Positions 50,606 through 60,304 of a stretch of 64,000 bases of DNA are shown one piece after another (within the stretch, counting starts at the first letter, position 1; the number at the start of each line of letters is the position of its first letter). Both the position numbers and the translations under genes were made by a program. The stretch is taken from NCBI GenBank assembly GCA_013298985.1, contig JAAFJS010000005.1:1-64000 (forward strand), read 5' to 3'. The stretch comes from Cytophagales bacterium (GTDB taxonomy: Bacteria > Bacteroidota > Bacteroidia > Cytophagales > Thermoflexibacteraceae). A model generated the notes under the pieces. It worked only from the letters and a program-made list of their open reading frames with translations. It was not told the origin of the DNA and made no database searches.

Positions 50606-50791
50606 ATGAAAATCAAAGGAATCAAAATCAAGGAAGACACGCACACTTCTCTGCTCAAAAAGCAGATTGAGGTGATGGAAAAAACAGGTGATAAGCCAAA
50701 TATCGTGGATTTGGCAAGCGACCTGATAGAAAAAGGCTTAGATGCACTTGACGACCCTCAAATGAAGGCGTTATTGAAATCTAAAAAATAA
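50606..50791 (+). CDS. Small hypothetical protein (ribbon-helix-helix-like?)
   Basis: MKIKGIKIKEDTHTSLLKKQIEVMEKTGDKPNIVDLASDLIEKGLDAL. Confidence 0.6.
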   Translation: MKIKGIKIKEDTHTSLLKKQIEVMEKTGDKPNIVDLASDLIEKGLDALDDPQMKALLKSKK

Positions 50792-50863
50792 TCATGTCAA
50801 AACCCTATGAAAATGGTAGGTTTTTGTAGGGTTCATCTAAAAAAATTCAACATCAATACGTTT

Positions 50864-51286
50864 ATGACTACTGACGACTTAGCCGTTTTCTCTGAGCTTC
50901 TCCGCAAAGTAGATAGAATAGGAGATGCCCAACTCATTACGAACGAACGCTTAGAAAGTATAGAAACTTCGCTAACAGTTCATAATGAACGATTTGAACG
51001 AATAGAGAATATTTTGCTCGATAATAGCAAGATTATGATTCGTATGCTCGACCGCATGGAATCTATGGAAAATCGCCAAGAAAAATTTGAGGGCTATCTC
51101 AATGAGTTTTCTAAGCGATTTGACAAGTTGGAAACCACTATGAGCAAGGTCAGTGAGGCTTTGGCGCGCTTGATAGACTTTAATGAGAGCTTCGCACACT
51201 TAGACCAGCGCGTGATGCAGCTCGAAAATGCCCGACTCTTACAAAGATTGGCTCGCTTAGAAAAAATTATTTTGAAGGAGAGTTAA
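50864..51286 (+). CDS. Coiled-coil hypothetical protein
   Basis: Heptad-rich ORF MTTDDLAVFSELLRKVDRIGDAQLITNERLESIETSL. Confidence 0.65.
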   Translation: MTTDDLAVFSELLRKVDRIGDAQLITNERLESIETSLTVHNERFERIENILLDNSKIMIRMLDRMESMENRQEKFEGYLNEFSKRFDKLETTMSKVSEALARLIDFNESFAHLDQRVMQLENARLLQRLARLEKIILKES

Positions 51287-51819
51287 TTTTGCTTGACTAA
51301 ATGCTTGATAGTGAGCTTGTGATGATGCTCCACATGATAAATCGTAAAATACATCATTTCGCGTAAAGTAATTTTGCCCAAAAGTGGGTGTGGCGCAATA
51401 AAAGTGTCAAGTTCTTCCTCCGTATAGCGATTTAGGCTTTTGCAAATTACTTCTATCGCACGTAATACCTTCTTTTTCAATACATTCCTATCTTTCAAAA
51501 GTATATTTTTGGGTATAAACTGCGCGGTTGCTTTGCCACCACTTTCGAGCTTGCCCTGATATTTTTTTACTAAGGCATCATAGTCTTTGGAAGGGCGATT
51601 TGCCTTTCCCCAAAGCATTTTGAGCAAGAATTTTGGTAGTTTCAAACCCAAGGCAAGTGGAGAAACACTGCGATAAATATGGTCAAACTGCTGCCCTGCC
51701 GTCCATTTTCCATTTGCAGCAAACATAAAATCTGTATCACTCAAAGAAAAAATATAAGCTGCAAAATCTTGGTAGCGAGAGGTGAGCATAGCGATAATTT
51801 CTTGTTTATTCATACTCAA
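51283..51819 (-). CDS. DinB-like superfamily protein
   Basis: NGKWTAGQQFDHIYRSVSPLALGL...MMYFTIYHVEHHHKLTIKHL. Confidence 0.75.
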   Translation of the reverse strand: MSMNKQEIIAMLTSRYQDFAAYIFSLSDTDFMFAANGKWTAGQQFDHIYRSVSPLALGLKLPKFLLKMLWGKANRPSKDYDALVKKYQGKLESGGKATAQFIPKNILLKDRNVLKKKVLRAIEVICKSLNRYTEEELDTFIAPHPLLGKITLREMMYFTIYHVEHHHKLTIKHLVKQN

Positions 51820-52268
51820 ATCGTGGTTGCTAAAAGCCTTCTGTGGTAATTGATTTGACCTAAGTGGTAGGTCAGGTGTGTAGCCAAATGTACTAAAAAG
51901 AACATAGTTGAGGTTTTTTCCTTCAATACCAATAGCGGATATTCCTCAAGTAGCTGTGCCTCACTCACTTTGTCTAAGGCATTTTGTATGACGACAATAG
52001 TATCATCAATTTTTTCCAGTAACTCACTTTGTGGAACATCTTTGCTGGAAAATTCGAGTTCGCGATGACGCACAAAATCAGTTCCTCCCAGTTCCTTGCC
52101 AATAAATGTGTTCAGATTCCCAATCAGGTGCAGGCACAGATTTCCTGCTGAGTTCGCTATTCCCTTCTCGACAATCCACAGTTTTTTTTCGTCTTCGTAC
52201 AAACTGATTTCCAACTTTAGTTTTTCGAGTTCTCTGCTGAAAAGTGATTTTAAAGTATTAATGAGCAT
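51816..52268 (-). CDS. DUF1572/DinB-like protein
   Basis: GNLCLHLIGNLNTFIGKELGG; LVHLATHLTYHLGQINYHRRL; overlaps 51283..51819 by 4 bp. Confidence 0.8.
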   Translation of the reverse strand: MLINTLKSLFSRELEKLKLEISLYEDEKKLWIVEKGIANSAGNLCLHLIGNLNTFIGKELGGTDFVRHRELEFSSKDVPQSELLEKIDDTIVVIQNALDKVSEAQLLEEYPLLVLKEKTSTMFFLVHLATHLTYHLGQINYHRRLLATTI

Positions 52269-52366
52269 GGTAATAATGAGTAGTCTATAAAATTCAAAAA
52301 ATTGATAATAAGGTATTTGCAAAAAAATATTTTTTGTTTTTGATGATGTAAGATTTTAGGCAAAAT

Positions 52367-53035
52367 TTACTTCTTCTTAAAAAGCGTTCTCAGGTTCAAA
52401 GCAAAATTTTCCAGCACCTCTTCGCCTGACAGCGTTTCGTCAAAAGATTGGGAAGTGTGCTTGCCATTCAAGCGATAAATATAGGCAGTTTCGCCCTGTG
52501 GGTCAAGTAGCCAGCCCAGCCTTACTCCATTGTCAATGTAATCTAACATCTTGTCTATCAAGTCTTTGAGTGCATCACTATCTGAACGAAGTTCGAGGAC
52601 AAAATCAGGAGCTATTTTGCGGTAGCCACTATCAGCAGGAAGTTTTTCCAAACGTTCTTTCAAGATAAAACTTACATCTGGCGACTTTAACGAGCCATCT
52701 TTGGGCATACGAAACCCTGTACTGGAGTCATACACATTCCCTTTTTTATCTTTACGATTCCAAATCACCAATTCGGCGTTTAGTTCTGAATTAATATTTC
52801 CTGTTTCGTCTTTTGTAGGCATAGTGATAATAAGTTGATGATTTTTGTCGACCTCAAATCGGAGTTCGGGATTTCTTGAGGTGAGTTGGAGCAGGATACG
52901 GTCGTCAGCCAAATCAAGCAATGTGGACAAATCCAAGGCGATTTGCCTGCCTTTTTCCTTTGTTTGCACCGCTACTTCCTCCATTTCAATTTCTTCCAAT
53001 TCCAGTATTTCCATACGCATTTTGTTTTTCTGCAA
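52367..53035 (-). CDS. Uma2 family endonuclease-like protein
   Basis: NAELVIWNRKDKKGNVYDSSTGFRMPKDGSLKSPDVSFI; PDFVLELRSDSDALKDLIDKMLDYIDNGVRLGWLLDP. Confidence 0.9.
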   Translation of the reverse strand: MQKNKMRMEILELEEIEMEEVAVQTKEKGRQIALDLSTLLDLADDRILLQLTSRNPELRFEVDKNHQLIITMPTKDETGNINSELNAELVIWNRKDKKGNVYDSSTGFRMPKDGSLKSPDVSFILKERLEKLPADSGYRKIAPDFVLELRSDSDALKDLIDKMLDYIDNGVRLGWLLDPQGETAYIYRLNGKHTSQSFDETLSGEEVLENFALNLRTLFKKK

Positions 53036-53303
53036 TTTACTACATTTTGACCTCTTTTTGTGCCAAAATCATAAAATTATTTCTGCGACAAAGCCAATTC
53101 TTAACCAATACTTGTCCAATACCGCACACTTATTGCTTGTTTTCGCACACTTTTTTTGAGTTTAGTTTTTCAAAAATAGTTGTAAAAATTTGATTAACAG
53201 TGGTTTATAAATCTTGGCACGTGCTTGGTATAATAGATTCATGTATCAAATTAATTAAAACAAAAAATAAACAATTTATATAAAAACTTAAATTTTAAAA
53301 AAA

Positions 53304-53669
53304 ATGAAAACTTCAAAAATATTTTTCGCTTCTGTTCTTTCTTTTCTTTTGATGAGTGCTACCTTTTTTAATGCAGTAGCGGCAGATAATCCTAAAAAAG
53401 ATTCCCTGAAAAATGACGAAAAGCAACGCAAAGAAAAAGTAGCTTATAGCCAAGAAGAAGTAAGTTTTATCGCAGAAATGGACGCTTACTATGCCAAAAA
53501 ATACGGAAACCCGATGAACTTGGTACAGCACAAAATCGAGAAAATCATTGTAAGCAATGTAGCAGGTACGATTATCCAAGAATTAGACAGCACATCACAG
53601 GAGAAAATAGCGACAGGTGCAGAGAAATTAATGGTCAAAGGCAATACCGCTTACTATATCGCTTTCTAA
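53304..53669 (+). CDS. Secreted hypothetical protein
   Basis: Signal peptide MKTSKIFFASVLSFLLMSATFFNAVAA. Confidence 0.65.
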   Translation: MKTSKIFFASVLSFLLMSATFFNAVAADNPKKDSLKNDEKQRKEKVAYSQEEVSFIAEMDAYYAKKYGNPMNLVQHKIEKIIVSNVAGTIIQELDSTSQEKIATGAEKLMVKGNTAYYIAF

Positions 53670-53734
53670 GATAAACAATAAGAGTCGGAATGACTCAGTC
53701 GTTTCATTCCAATAGTTTGAAAATCAGTATGTTA

Positions 53735-53766
53735 AACCTCATTCTTTTTGAGAATGAGGTTTTTTG
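53735..53766. terminator. Intrinsic terminator
   Basis: aacctcattct-ttttg-agaatgaggtt + T tract. Confidence 0.85.
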
Positions 53767-53782
53767 TTTTTCAAAAAAGGGA

Positions 53783-54487
53783 TTACCCCAAGTTTACCAC
53801 TTTCCATCTTCTCCAACCTTCTCTTATCATTACTAAAAGTGAGGCTATTAGATTGTAAAACAACAGGTTAGGGAAAATTATGGAAGGCAAAAGCAATAAA
53901 CTTCCTATCAGTAAAATGGTGATTTGATGACCTAAATAGGTGATTGTTTTTTCGTGATTATCTTTGAAAGCTGGGCTGACCAAGCCAAATATCACCTGCG
54001 CCACCCAATACACCCAAAATGATGCAAATTGATTGAAATAAATCGCAAAACCTCCTACTACGTAGAGCATGACCAAAATGTATAAAGCCCTGTATTTGAG
54101 GTTAAAATCGGGATTACATGATTTTTCAGTCTGATACAAAGAAGGAGCTATGATTTTCCGATTATAAGAAATAAAATAGTATAATTGCTTGATTATCAAA
54201 AGAAACCACTGTTGTCTAAATAGTAAATTTAAAGCTGGAAAGCGATTTTCCAAAATATAGAACAAACTTTCCAGCCCATAGCGAACTTCCTGTTTTTCTG
54301 TGTCTAACAAGGCGATTTCGTGCCTTGCGCGGTCTTTGTCAATCAGTTGGTGGGTGGGAAATTCAGGTAAATCTGCGTATTTATATCTACCGTTTTTGTC
54401 TAAAAGTTCAAATTTGACAAATGCACCCGTATAGGCTACGCACATAGGACATTCGTGGTCGTAAATAATGACGTTATTTTTTAACAT
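53783..54487 (-). CDS. DCC-like (DUF393) protein with TM segments
   Basis: NNVIIYDHECPMCVAYTGAFVKFELLDKNGRYKYADL; ALLDTEKQEVRYGLESL. Confidence 0.75.
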   Translation of the reverse strand: MLKNNVIIYDHECPMCVAYTGAFVKFELLDKNGRYKYADLPEFPTHQLIDKDRARHEIALLDTEKQEVRYGLESLFYILENRFPALNLLFRQQWFLLIIKQLYYFISYNRKIIAPSLYQTEKSCNPDFNLKYRALYILVMLYVVGGFAIYFNQFASFWVYWVAQVIFGLVSPAFKDNHEKTITYLGHQITILLIGSLLLLPSIIFPNLLFYNLIASLLVMIREGWRRWKVVNLG

Positions 54488-54679
54488 AAAAAATTTATAT
54501 TTTCGTATTTTCAAAAAATATTGAAAGTTCTTATAAATTTATACGTATAGTGTTGTAAAAGGTTTCAGGAGATTAAACAATGTTTTTTTATCGTTTTATC
54601 GTTTATTTTCTTAGATTTAGTGCTTATTTGATGAAAAAAACCAAAATTTGCCAAAAACAGTCATTAAGTTTCAAAAGGT

Positions 54680-55300
54680 ATGAGAATTGTTTGTTTGTCC
54701 GATACACATGGCTTGCATGAGCAGGTAGAAGTTCCCGAAGGCGACATTTTGCTTCACGCAGGCGACCTGTCCAAAAGAGGTAAAGCACACGAAATCAGTG
54801 CATTCAATGAGTGGCTGGGTACACTTCGCCACCCATACAAAGTCGTCATTGCGGGAAACCATGACTTTTTGCTCGAACAAAATCCTGCGCTTGCCGAGCC
54901 GCTTCTCACCAATGCTATTTACCTGAATGACAGCATGATAGAAATAGGAAACCTCAAAATATGGGGTTCGCCTATCTCGCCATGGTATCACGACTGGGCA
55001 TTTAATCGCGCACGAGGCAGTGAAATCCGCAAGCATTGGGATTTGATTCCTGAGGGCATAGATATTTTGATTACGCATGGTCCGCCTTTTGGAATATTTG
55101 ACTTGACTGTAAGCGGGCATACTGTTGGCTGTGAGGAACTTAGCAAGGCAATCGCACGCGTACAGCCTCGCGTACACCTATTTGGGCATATCCACGAAGG
55201 CTACGGAATGATGGAAGTAGGCAAAACACTTTACATCAATGCCAGCAATCTGGATTTGGACTATCGTGCTGTAAATAAGGCTGTTGTGATAGAGATGTAA
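54680..55300 (+). CDS. Calcineurin-like metallophosphoesterase (MPPED-like)
   Basis: MRIVCLSDTHGLHEQVEVPEGDILLHAGDLSKRG; VIAGNHDFLLE; LITHGPPFGIFD; HLFGHIHEGYG. Confidence 0.95.
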   Translation: MRIVCLSDTHGLHEQVEVPEGDILLHAGDLSKRGKAHEISAFNEWLGTLRHPYKVVIAGNHDFLLEQNPALAEPLLTNAIYLNDSMIEIGNLKIWGSPISPWYHDWAFNRARGSEIRKHWDLIPEGIDILITHGPPFGIFDLTVSGHTVGCEELSKAIARVQPRVHLFGHIHEGYGMMEVGKTLYINASNLDLDYRAVNKAVVIEM

Positions 55301-55530
55301 GTAAGAGGACAAATTTATCGGACACTTTAAAAGTGTCCGATAATTGATTTTCAAGGAGTTACAAAAATAAAAAAGCACTTTTATTTTGTGCATTTACTTA
55401 AGTAATGAATTGATTTCTTTTTTTATGTTGGATTTGAAAAATTAAAATTAAATGACCAAAAATAGGATTATGTTTTCAAAAAAATATCTCTTTACTTTGA
55501 CTTGTGCTTTTTACTACAAAATCTAATTCT

Positions 55531-56904
55531 ATGAAAATGAAAGAAACTACAATCTCTGAAAAACTTGATGCGATTGACGAATACGAAAGAGAAACTGTCC
55601 CTGCCCACAAGCTGAAAAGTACGCGAAGTTTTGTGGGAATGTTTGCGGGGGAGCATACGGCGGGGACTGAATTTGTGATTGGACCCTTATTTTTGACGCA
55701 TGGAGTAACTGCGCTTGACCTTTTTCTGGGTTTAATTGTGGGCAATCTGATGGCAGTGATGAGTTGGGCATTGGTTTGCGCGCCGATTGCGGTACGGCTT
55801 CGGGTTACGCTTTATTATCAGTTAGAAAAAATTTGTGGAAAAAGTTTGGTCAAATATTACAATGTTGTAAATGGAGTCATGTTTTGCTTTTTGGCAGGCT
55901 CGATGATTGCCGTTTCTGCGACTGCGGTGGGGATTCCTTTTGATATTCAGATGCCTGCGCTCAATGACTGGTTGCCGAATAGCTTGGGCTGGATTATGAC
56001 GGTAATGGCTGTTGGGGCAGTCGTTACGCTGGTTTCCATCTTGGGTTACGAGGAAATCTCGCGCTTTGCGAACCTTGCTGCGCCTTGGATGAGCTTGGTT
56101 TTTGTTGCGGCGGCTTTTGCGGTCATGCCAAGTTTGGGAATACACAGATTATCAGACTTTTGGGAGGTGGCGCAGACCAAAATTTGGACGGGTGTACCTT
56201 TTGAGGGACAGAGCAAATTTACTTTTTGGCACATTGCTTTTTTCGCTTGGCTTTGCAATATGGCGATGCACTTGGGCATGGCAGATATGTCCGTTTTTCG
56301 CTACGCAAAGCACTGGAAAGCTGGTTTTGCGCCGATTGGAGGCATATTTATTGGACATTTTGTGGCGTGGATAGCTTCGGGGATTTTGTGTGCGGCGGCG
56401 CAGGGCAATATCACACCTGGCATCATAGCGTTTAATAGCGCGGGCATTGCAGGCGCAGTTTGCGTCATCATTGCGGGCTGGACAACGGCAAATCCTACCA
56501 TTTATCGCGCAGGGCTGGCGTTTCAGGCACTCAATCCTCAGTGGAAAAGGTGGAAAGTAACACTGATTACAGGCGGCGTAACTACGATTGCGGCTTGTTT
56601 TCCTGCTTTGGTGATGAAACTCCTTGATTTTGTAGCACTTTATGGCTTACTGCTTGTCCCGATGGGAACGGTGATTTTTGTAGAATTTTACTTTTTTGAC
56701 AAACTGAATTTGAAGAAAAATTTTGCCGAATTGACCCAAAAAAATGTAAACTGGGCAGCAGGCGTGGCATGGATAGCAACCTTAGTGCTTTGCTTGGGCA
56801 TTAACCTGACGCTAAATATAGAAATATTTTTCTTGGGCTTGCCTGCGTGGTTTGTGGCGGCGAGTTTGTACGTGATGTGCAGTAAAATAATGCAAAAAGC
56901 GTAA
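55531..56904 (+). CDS. NCS1/purine-cytosine permease-like transporter
   Basis: About 12 TM; FVGMFAGEHTAGTEFVIGPLFLTHGVTALDLFLGLIVGNLMAV; WTTANPTIYRAGLAFQALNP. Confidence 0.8.
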   Translation: MKMKETTISEKLDAIDEYERETVPAHKLKSTRSFVGMFAGEHTAGTEFVIGPLFLTHGVTALDLFLGLIVGNLMAVMSWALVCAPIAVRLRVTLYYQLEKICGKSLVKYYNVVNGVMFCFLAGSMIAVSATAVGIPFDIQMPALNDWLPNSLGWIMTVMAVGAVVTLVSILGYEEISRFANLAAPWMSLVFVAAAFAVMPSLGIHRLSDFWEVAQTKIWTGVPFEGQSKFTFWHIAFFAWLCNMAMHLGMADMSVFRYAKHWKAGFAPIGGIFIGHFVAWIASGILCAAAQGNITPGIIAFNSAGIAGAVCVIIAGWTTANPTIYRAGLAFQALNPQWKRWKVTLITGGVTTIAACFPALVMKLLDFVALYGLLLVPMGTVIFVEFYFFDKLNLKKNFAELTQKNVNWAAGVAWIATLVLCLGINLTLNIEIFFLGLPAWFVAASLYVMCSKIMQKA

Positions 56905-57005
56905 AAAATAATAAATTTTGCCTTTATTTGTGGGCAATCAATAACAAAAAACTATCTCAAACCATTATCACTTTTAATCAATGCTCAAAAAAAATTAGGA
57001 ATGTC

Positions 57006-58121
57006 ATGAATCAAAAAACACAAATCCGTTTTAATAACCAACTTGATAAAAATGCCTTCTATGCGACACTAAAACGCCGCGTAGATGCTTATTTCAAAGA
57101 AAACAACATTTCGAAGCACGCCAACGCCGCCATGGTCATCAAGTCTGTCGTAATGATAGCTTTGTATGTGTTGCCTTTTATTGCACTACTTTATTTTCAG
57201 CCAAGTTTTGAGATTTCCTTGTTACTTTGGGCGGTGATGGGCTTAGGCGTTTCAGGGATTGGCATGGCAGTCATGCACGACGCAAATCATGGTGCTTACT
57301 CCCCTAATCCATTGATAAACAAGCTCATGGGGCATACACTAAACATCGCAGGTGGCGCAGTGCTGAACTGGAAACTACAACACAACGTACTGCACCATAC
57401 TTACACCAATATTACACACGCAGATGATGATATTTCGGACAGACTGGTGTTGAAATTTTCACCCCACACCAAAGTAAAGCCCTACCACCAGTTTCAGTTT
57501 GTCTATGCCTTCTTTTTTTATGGTCTTTTGACGCTGTATTGGGTGTTGGCAAAGGATTTTGTGCAGTTTGTAAAGTTCAACAAAGAAGGTGTAAATAAAA
57601 ACACAAAAAAGCAAAACGCCATTTTTTTGATGAACCTCGTTTTTGATAAATCCTTGTATTTTTTCATCATTTTGGGTGTTCCTACCTTATTTTTCAACAT
57701 TCCTTTTCTATATTCTGTGGCTGGTTTTGTGCTGATGCACTTCATAGCAGGCATCATTATGACCGTTATTTTCCAGTTGGCGCACAGTGTAGAAGGCACT
57801 ACGCACCCTCTCCCAAACAACGCAGGTACGATTGAGAACGACTGGGCAATTCATCAGATGCAAACGACCATCAATTTTGCACCCAATAACTGGTTACTGA
57901 ACTGGTACGTAGGCGGGCTAAACTACCAAGTAGAGCATCACCTCTTCACCACGATTTGCCACATACATTATCCCAATATTGCGCCTATCGTCAAGGCAAC
58001 CGCAGAAGAGTTTGGCGTGCCTTACATGGTCAAAGACAAGTTTTCTGTGGCTTTGCAGGGACATATCGACTTTTTGCAGCGCGTAGGAAAACTGCCCAAA
58101 CTGGACGAAGCCTTGGGATAG
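57006..58121 (+). CDS. Fatty acid desaturase (acyl-CoA/acyl-lipid front-end type)
   Basis: Histidine boxes HDANHGA, HNVLHH, QVEHHLF. Confidence 0.9.
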   Translation: MNQKTQIRFNNQLDKNAFYATLKRRVDAYFKENNISKHANAAMVIKSVVMIALYVLPFIALLYFQPSFEISLLLWAVMGLGVSGIGMAVMHDANHGAYSPNPLINKLMGHTLNIAGGAVLNWKLQHNVLHHTYTNITHADDDISDRLVLKFSPHTKVKPYHQFQFVYAFFFYGLLTLYWVLAKDFVQFVKFNKEGVNKNTKKQNAIFLMNLVFDKSLYFFIILGVPTLFFNIPFLYSVAGFVLMHFIAGIIMTVIFQLAHSVEGTTHPLPNNAGTIENDWAIHQMQTTINFAPNNWLLNWYVGGLNYQVEHHLFTTICHIHYPNIAPIVKATAEEFGVPYMVKDKFSVALQGHIDFLQRVGKLPKLDEALG

Positions 58122-58203
58122 AAAGTTGGAGAAGGGGAGAATGATGGATACTGTAATCACAATCCTCTGTGAGTTTTTTACAATCGTGCTATGAAAAAAT
58201 GTT

Positions 58204-58278
58204 CTTACCGTTAAAACGGTAAGCTATCGCAACAGTTAATCGTTGATTATCAATACAAATCCACCGTTTTAACGGTGG
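58204..58278. repeat. REP-like palindrome pair
   Basis: cttaccgttaaaacggtaag (58204-58223) and ccaccgttttaacggtgg (58261-58278). Confidence 0.65.
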
Positions 58279-58313
58279 GGATTCCTCAATAAAGACAGCT
58301 AAAAAAGTAAATT

Positions 58314-59024
58314 CTAAAACATTATTTCTTTTTCTTGCTTATTTACAAGGTCAAAATAGCGCATTTGTCTTGCCTGCGCTTCCACGCTAACGGAGGTGAT
58401 GCTGACCGTCAGAAACTCATTGTTCCTATTCATCAATATGGCGTTGGTGCTATCTTCTTTTCCTCCAAAGCGGTGAAAATCAATGATTTGCTCCTGTCTT
58501 TGTCCGTTCTGAGAGTGCTGTAAAAATGCGGCAAACCACTGTTGTCTTTGCAAAACAACCTGAGGAGGGTACAGGGTTACAGATGACCAAATGGCAGTTG
58601 CTGAGGGATTTCGCGTAGTGATTGTTTTTTGGTTTCCGTCCCAAATTAGTTCGGTCAAAGTGAGGGGCTGATGATTGACCATGACTAAGGTAAATGGCTC
58701 AATATCAGTCAAATCATAGTCGTCTAAGAATTTTTCAAAAGAAGGAAATAAGAAACTATCCAAGACCACCTTGCCGCGACTTTGGCGGTATTTTTCTTTG
58801 GGAATGTGTGGCACAAAAGCACCATTGAGTAGGCAAACGGTACGCGTGGGCGCAGTAGCTATCCATGTCCCCTTCGCCTGTGCGTCTATGGGGCAGAGAA
58901 CTTCCAAGTCATTGATTTTGATGAAATTAGGGAGAAATGCACTGGGGCGTACTGACCTTTCGTCGCGATTGGAAGTGAGTATAAATGCTTGATTTTCAGT
59001 AGGTAAATAAGTTACAGTACACAT
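58314..59024 (-). CDS. NRDE (TANGO2) family protein
   Basis: MCTVTYLPTENQAFILTSNRDERSVRPSAF. Confidence 0.9.
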   Translation of the reverse strand: MCTVTYLPTENQAFILTSNRDERSVRPSAFLPNFIKINDLEVLCPIDAQAKGTWIATAPTRTVCLLNGAFVPHIPKEKYRQSRGKVVLDSFLFPSFEKFLDDYDLTDIEPFTLVMVNHQPLTLTELIWDGNQKTITTRNPSATAIWSSVTLYPPQVVLQRQQWFAAFLQHSQNGQRQEQIIDFHRFGGKEDSTNAILMNRNNEFLTVSITSVSVEAQARQMRYFDLVNKQEKEIMF

Positions 59025-59140
59025 AATGAAGGACTTGCTTGTTTGAGAAAATGAGATGCTTAAATTTCGGTGTCAAAATTAGATTTTTTGTTTTTGCTGA
59101 ATTGTCATTCGTGTGACATTTTTTTGAAAAATATAAAAAA

Positions 59141-59171
59141 GCGAATGTTTCTCTCCAAGAAAAACATTCGC
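59141..59171. terminator. Intrinsic terminator
   Basis: gcgaatgttt...aaacattcgc flanked by A/T tracts. Confidence 0.75.
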
Positions 59172-59249
59172 AAAAAATAGTTTTTTAGTACTTGGAATCA
59201 AGTTTGAAATGAAATTTGGGGAAAATTAAAAAAGGTTAAATACTGTCAT

Positions 59250-60290
59250 ATTTTATGTTTATTTTTGAATTGCGAAATAAAAAAATCAAAATAAAACTAT
59301 GGCACATTTAACCCTAAAACAAAGATATGAAATTTCTGCACTTTTTGCAAGGAATATATCACAAAAAGAAATTGCTTTGCAAGTTGGAACTAGCGAAAGT
59401 ACGATTTCTAATGAAAAAAAACGTAATAAAAAAAGTGATAATTTGTATGATGCAGACGTTGCAAATAATTTAGCAGCAAAGCGAAGAAAAGATAAAAAAT
59501 CGTATAAATTTAATGAAAATATTAAGATTTCTATAGAAAACTTACTTACAAAACAATACAGCCCAGAGCAAATTGTAGGCGTATTGAAAAAAGAAAATAA
59601 GAAAACAATGAGTCATGAATGGATTTATCAACATATTTATAAAGATAAGAAAAATGGTGGCAAATTGTACGAAAATCTAAGACAAAAGAGGAAATATCGT
59701 AAAAAAAGGTTGCTAACAAAGGAAAAAAGAGGAGTAATACCAAATAAAGTAATGATAGCTGACAGACCACCAGAAGTTGAAACCAAAGAAAGATATGGAG
59801 ATTGGGAAGGAGATACCATTATTGGAGGTAAACATCAGGGCGCAATTTTAACATTAGTTGATAGAAAATCAAAATTTACTTACATTGAAAAATTAGATGG
59901 AAAAACTGCAAAAAGTGTTGAAAATGCAGTGATAAATTTCTTTAAAAGAACAGGTATGCCTTGTAAAACCATCACTTTTGACAATGGAAAAGAATTTACA
60001 AACCATCAGGAAATTACAAAAGAAATTGGAGTAGCAATTTATTTTGCAAATCCATATCATTCTTGGGAAAGAGGATTGAATCGCAGCGGCGAACCGTGAA
60101 AATACAAATGGTTTGATACGCCAATATATTCCAAAAAAGTCAGATTTTAATGACTATTCTGTTGAAGATATTATAGAAATTCAGGAAAAACTTAATAATA
60201 GACCAAGAAAAACATTAGAATTTGACAGTCCAATACAAAATTTAACCAAAAATAAAATTGCATTTCAAAGTTGAATCTGCGGTTCTATAA
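59250..60290 (+). mobile_element. IS30-family insertion sequence (approximate ends)
   Basis: Transposase plus short imperfect inverted ends: tttttgaattgcgaaa (about 59261) vs reverse complement of tttcgcatttcaaa-like gcatttcaaag (about 60260-60270). Confidence 0.6.
59299..60274 (+). pseudogene. IS30 family transposase, frameshifted by a 16-bp insertion at about 60081-60097
   Basis: MAHLTLKQRYEISALFARNISQKEIALQVGTSESTISNE; YGDWEGDTIIGGKHQGAILTLVDRKSKFTYI; frame after insertion reads ENTNGLIRQYIPKKSDFNDYSVEDIIEIQEKLNNRPRKTLEFDSPIQNLTKNKIAFQS*. Confidence 0.9.
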
Positions 60291-60304
60291 AACTGAATCC
60301 GTTT

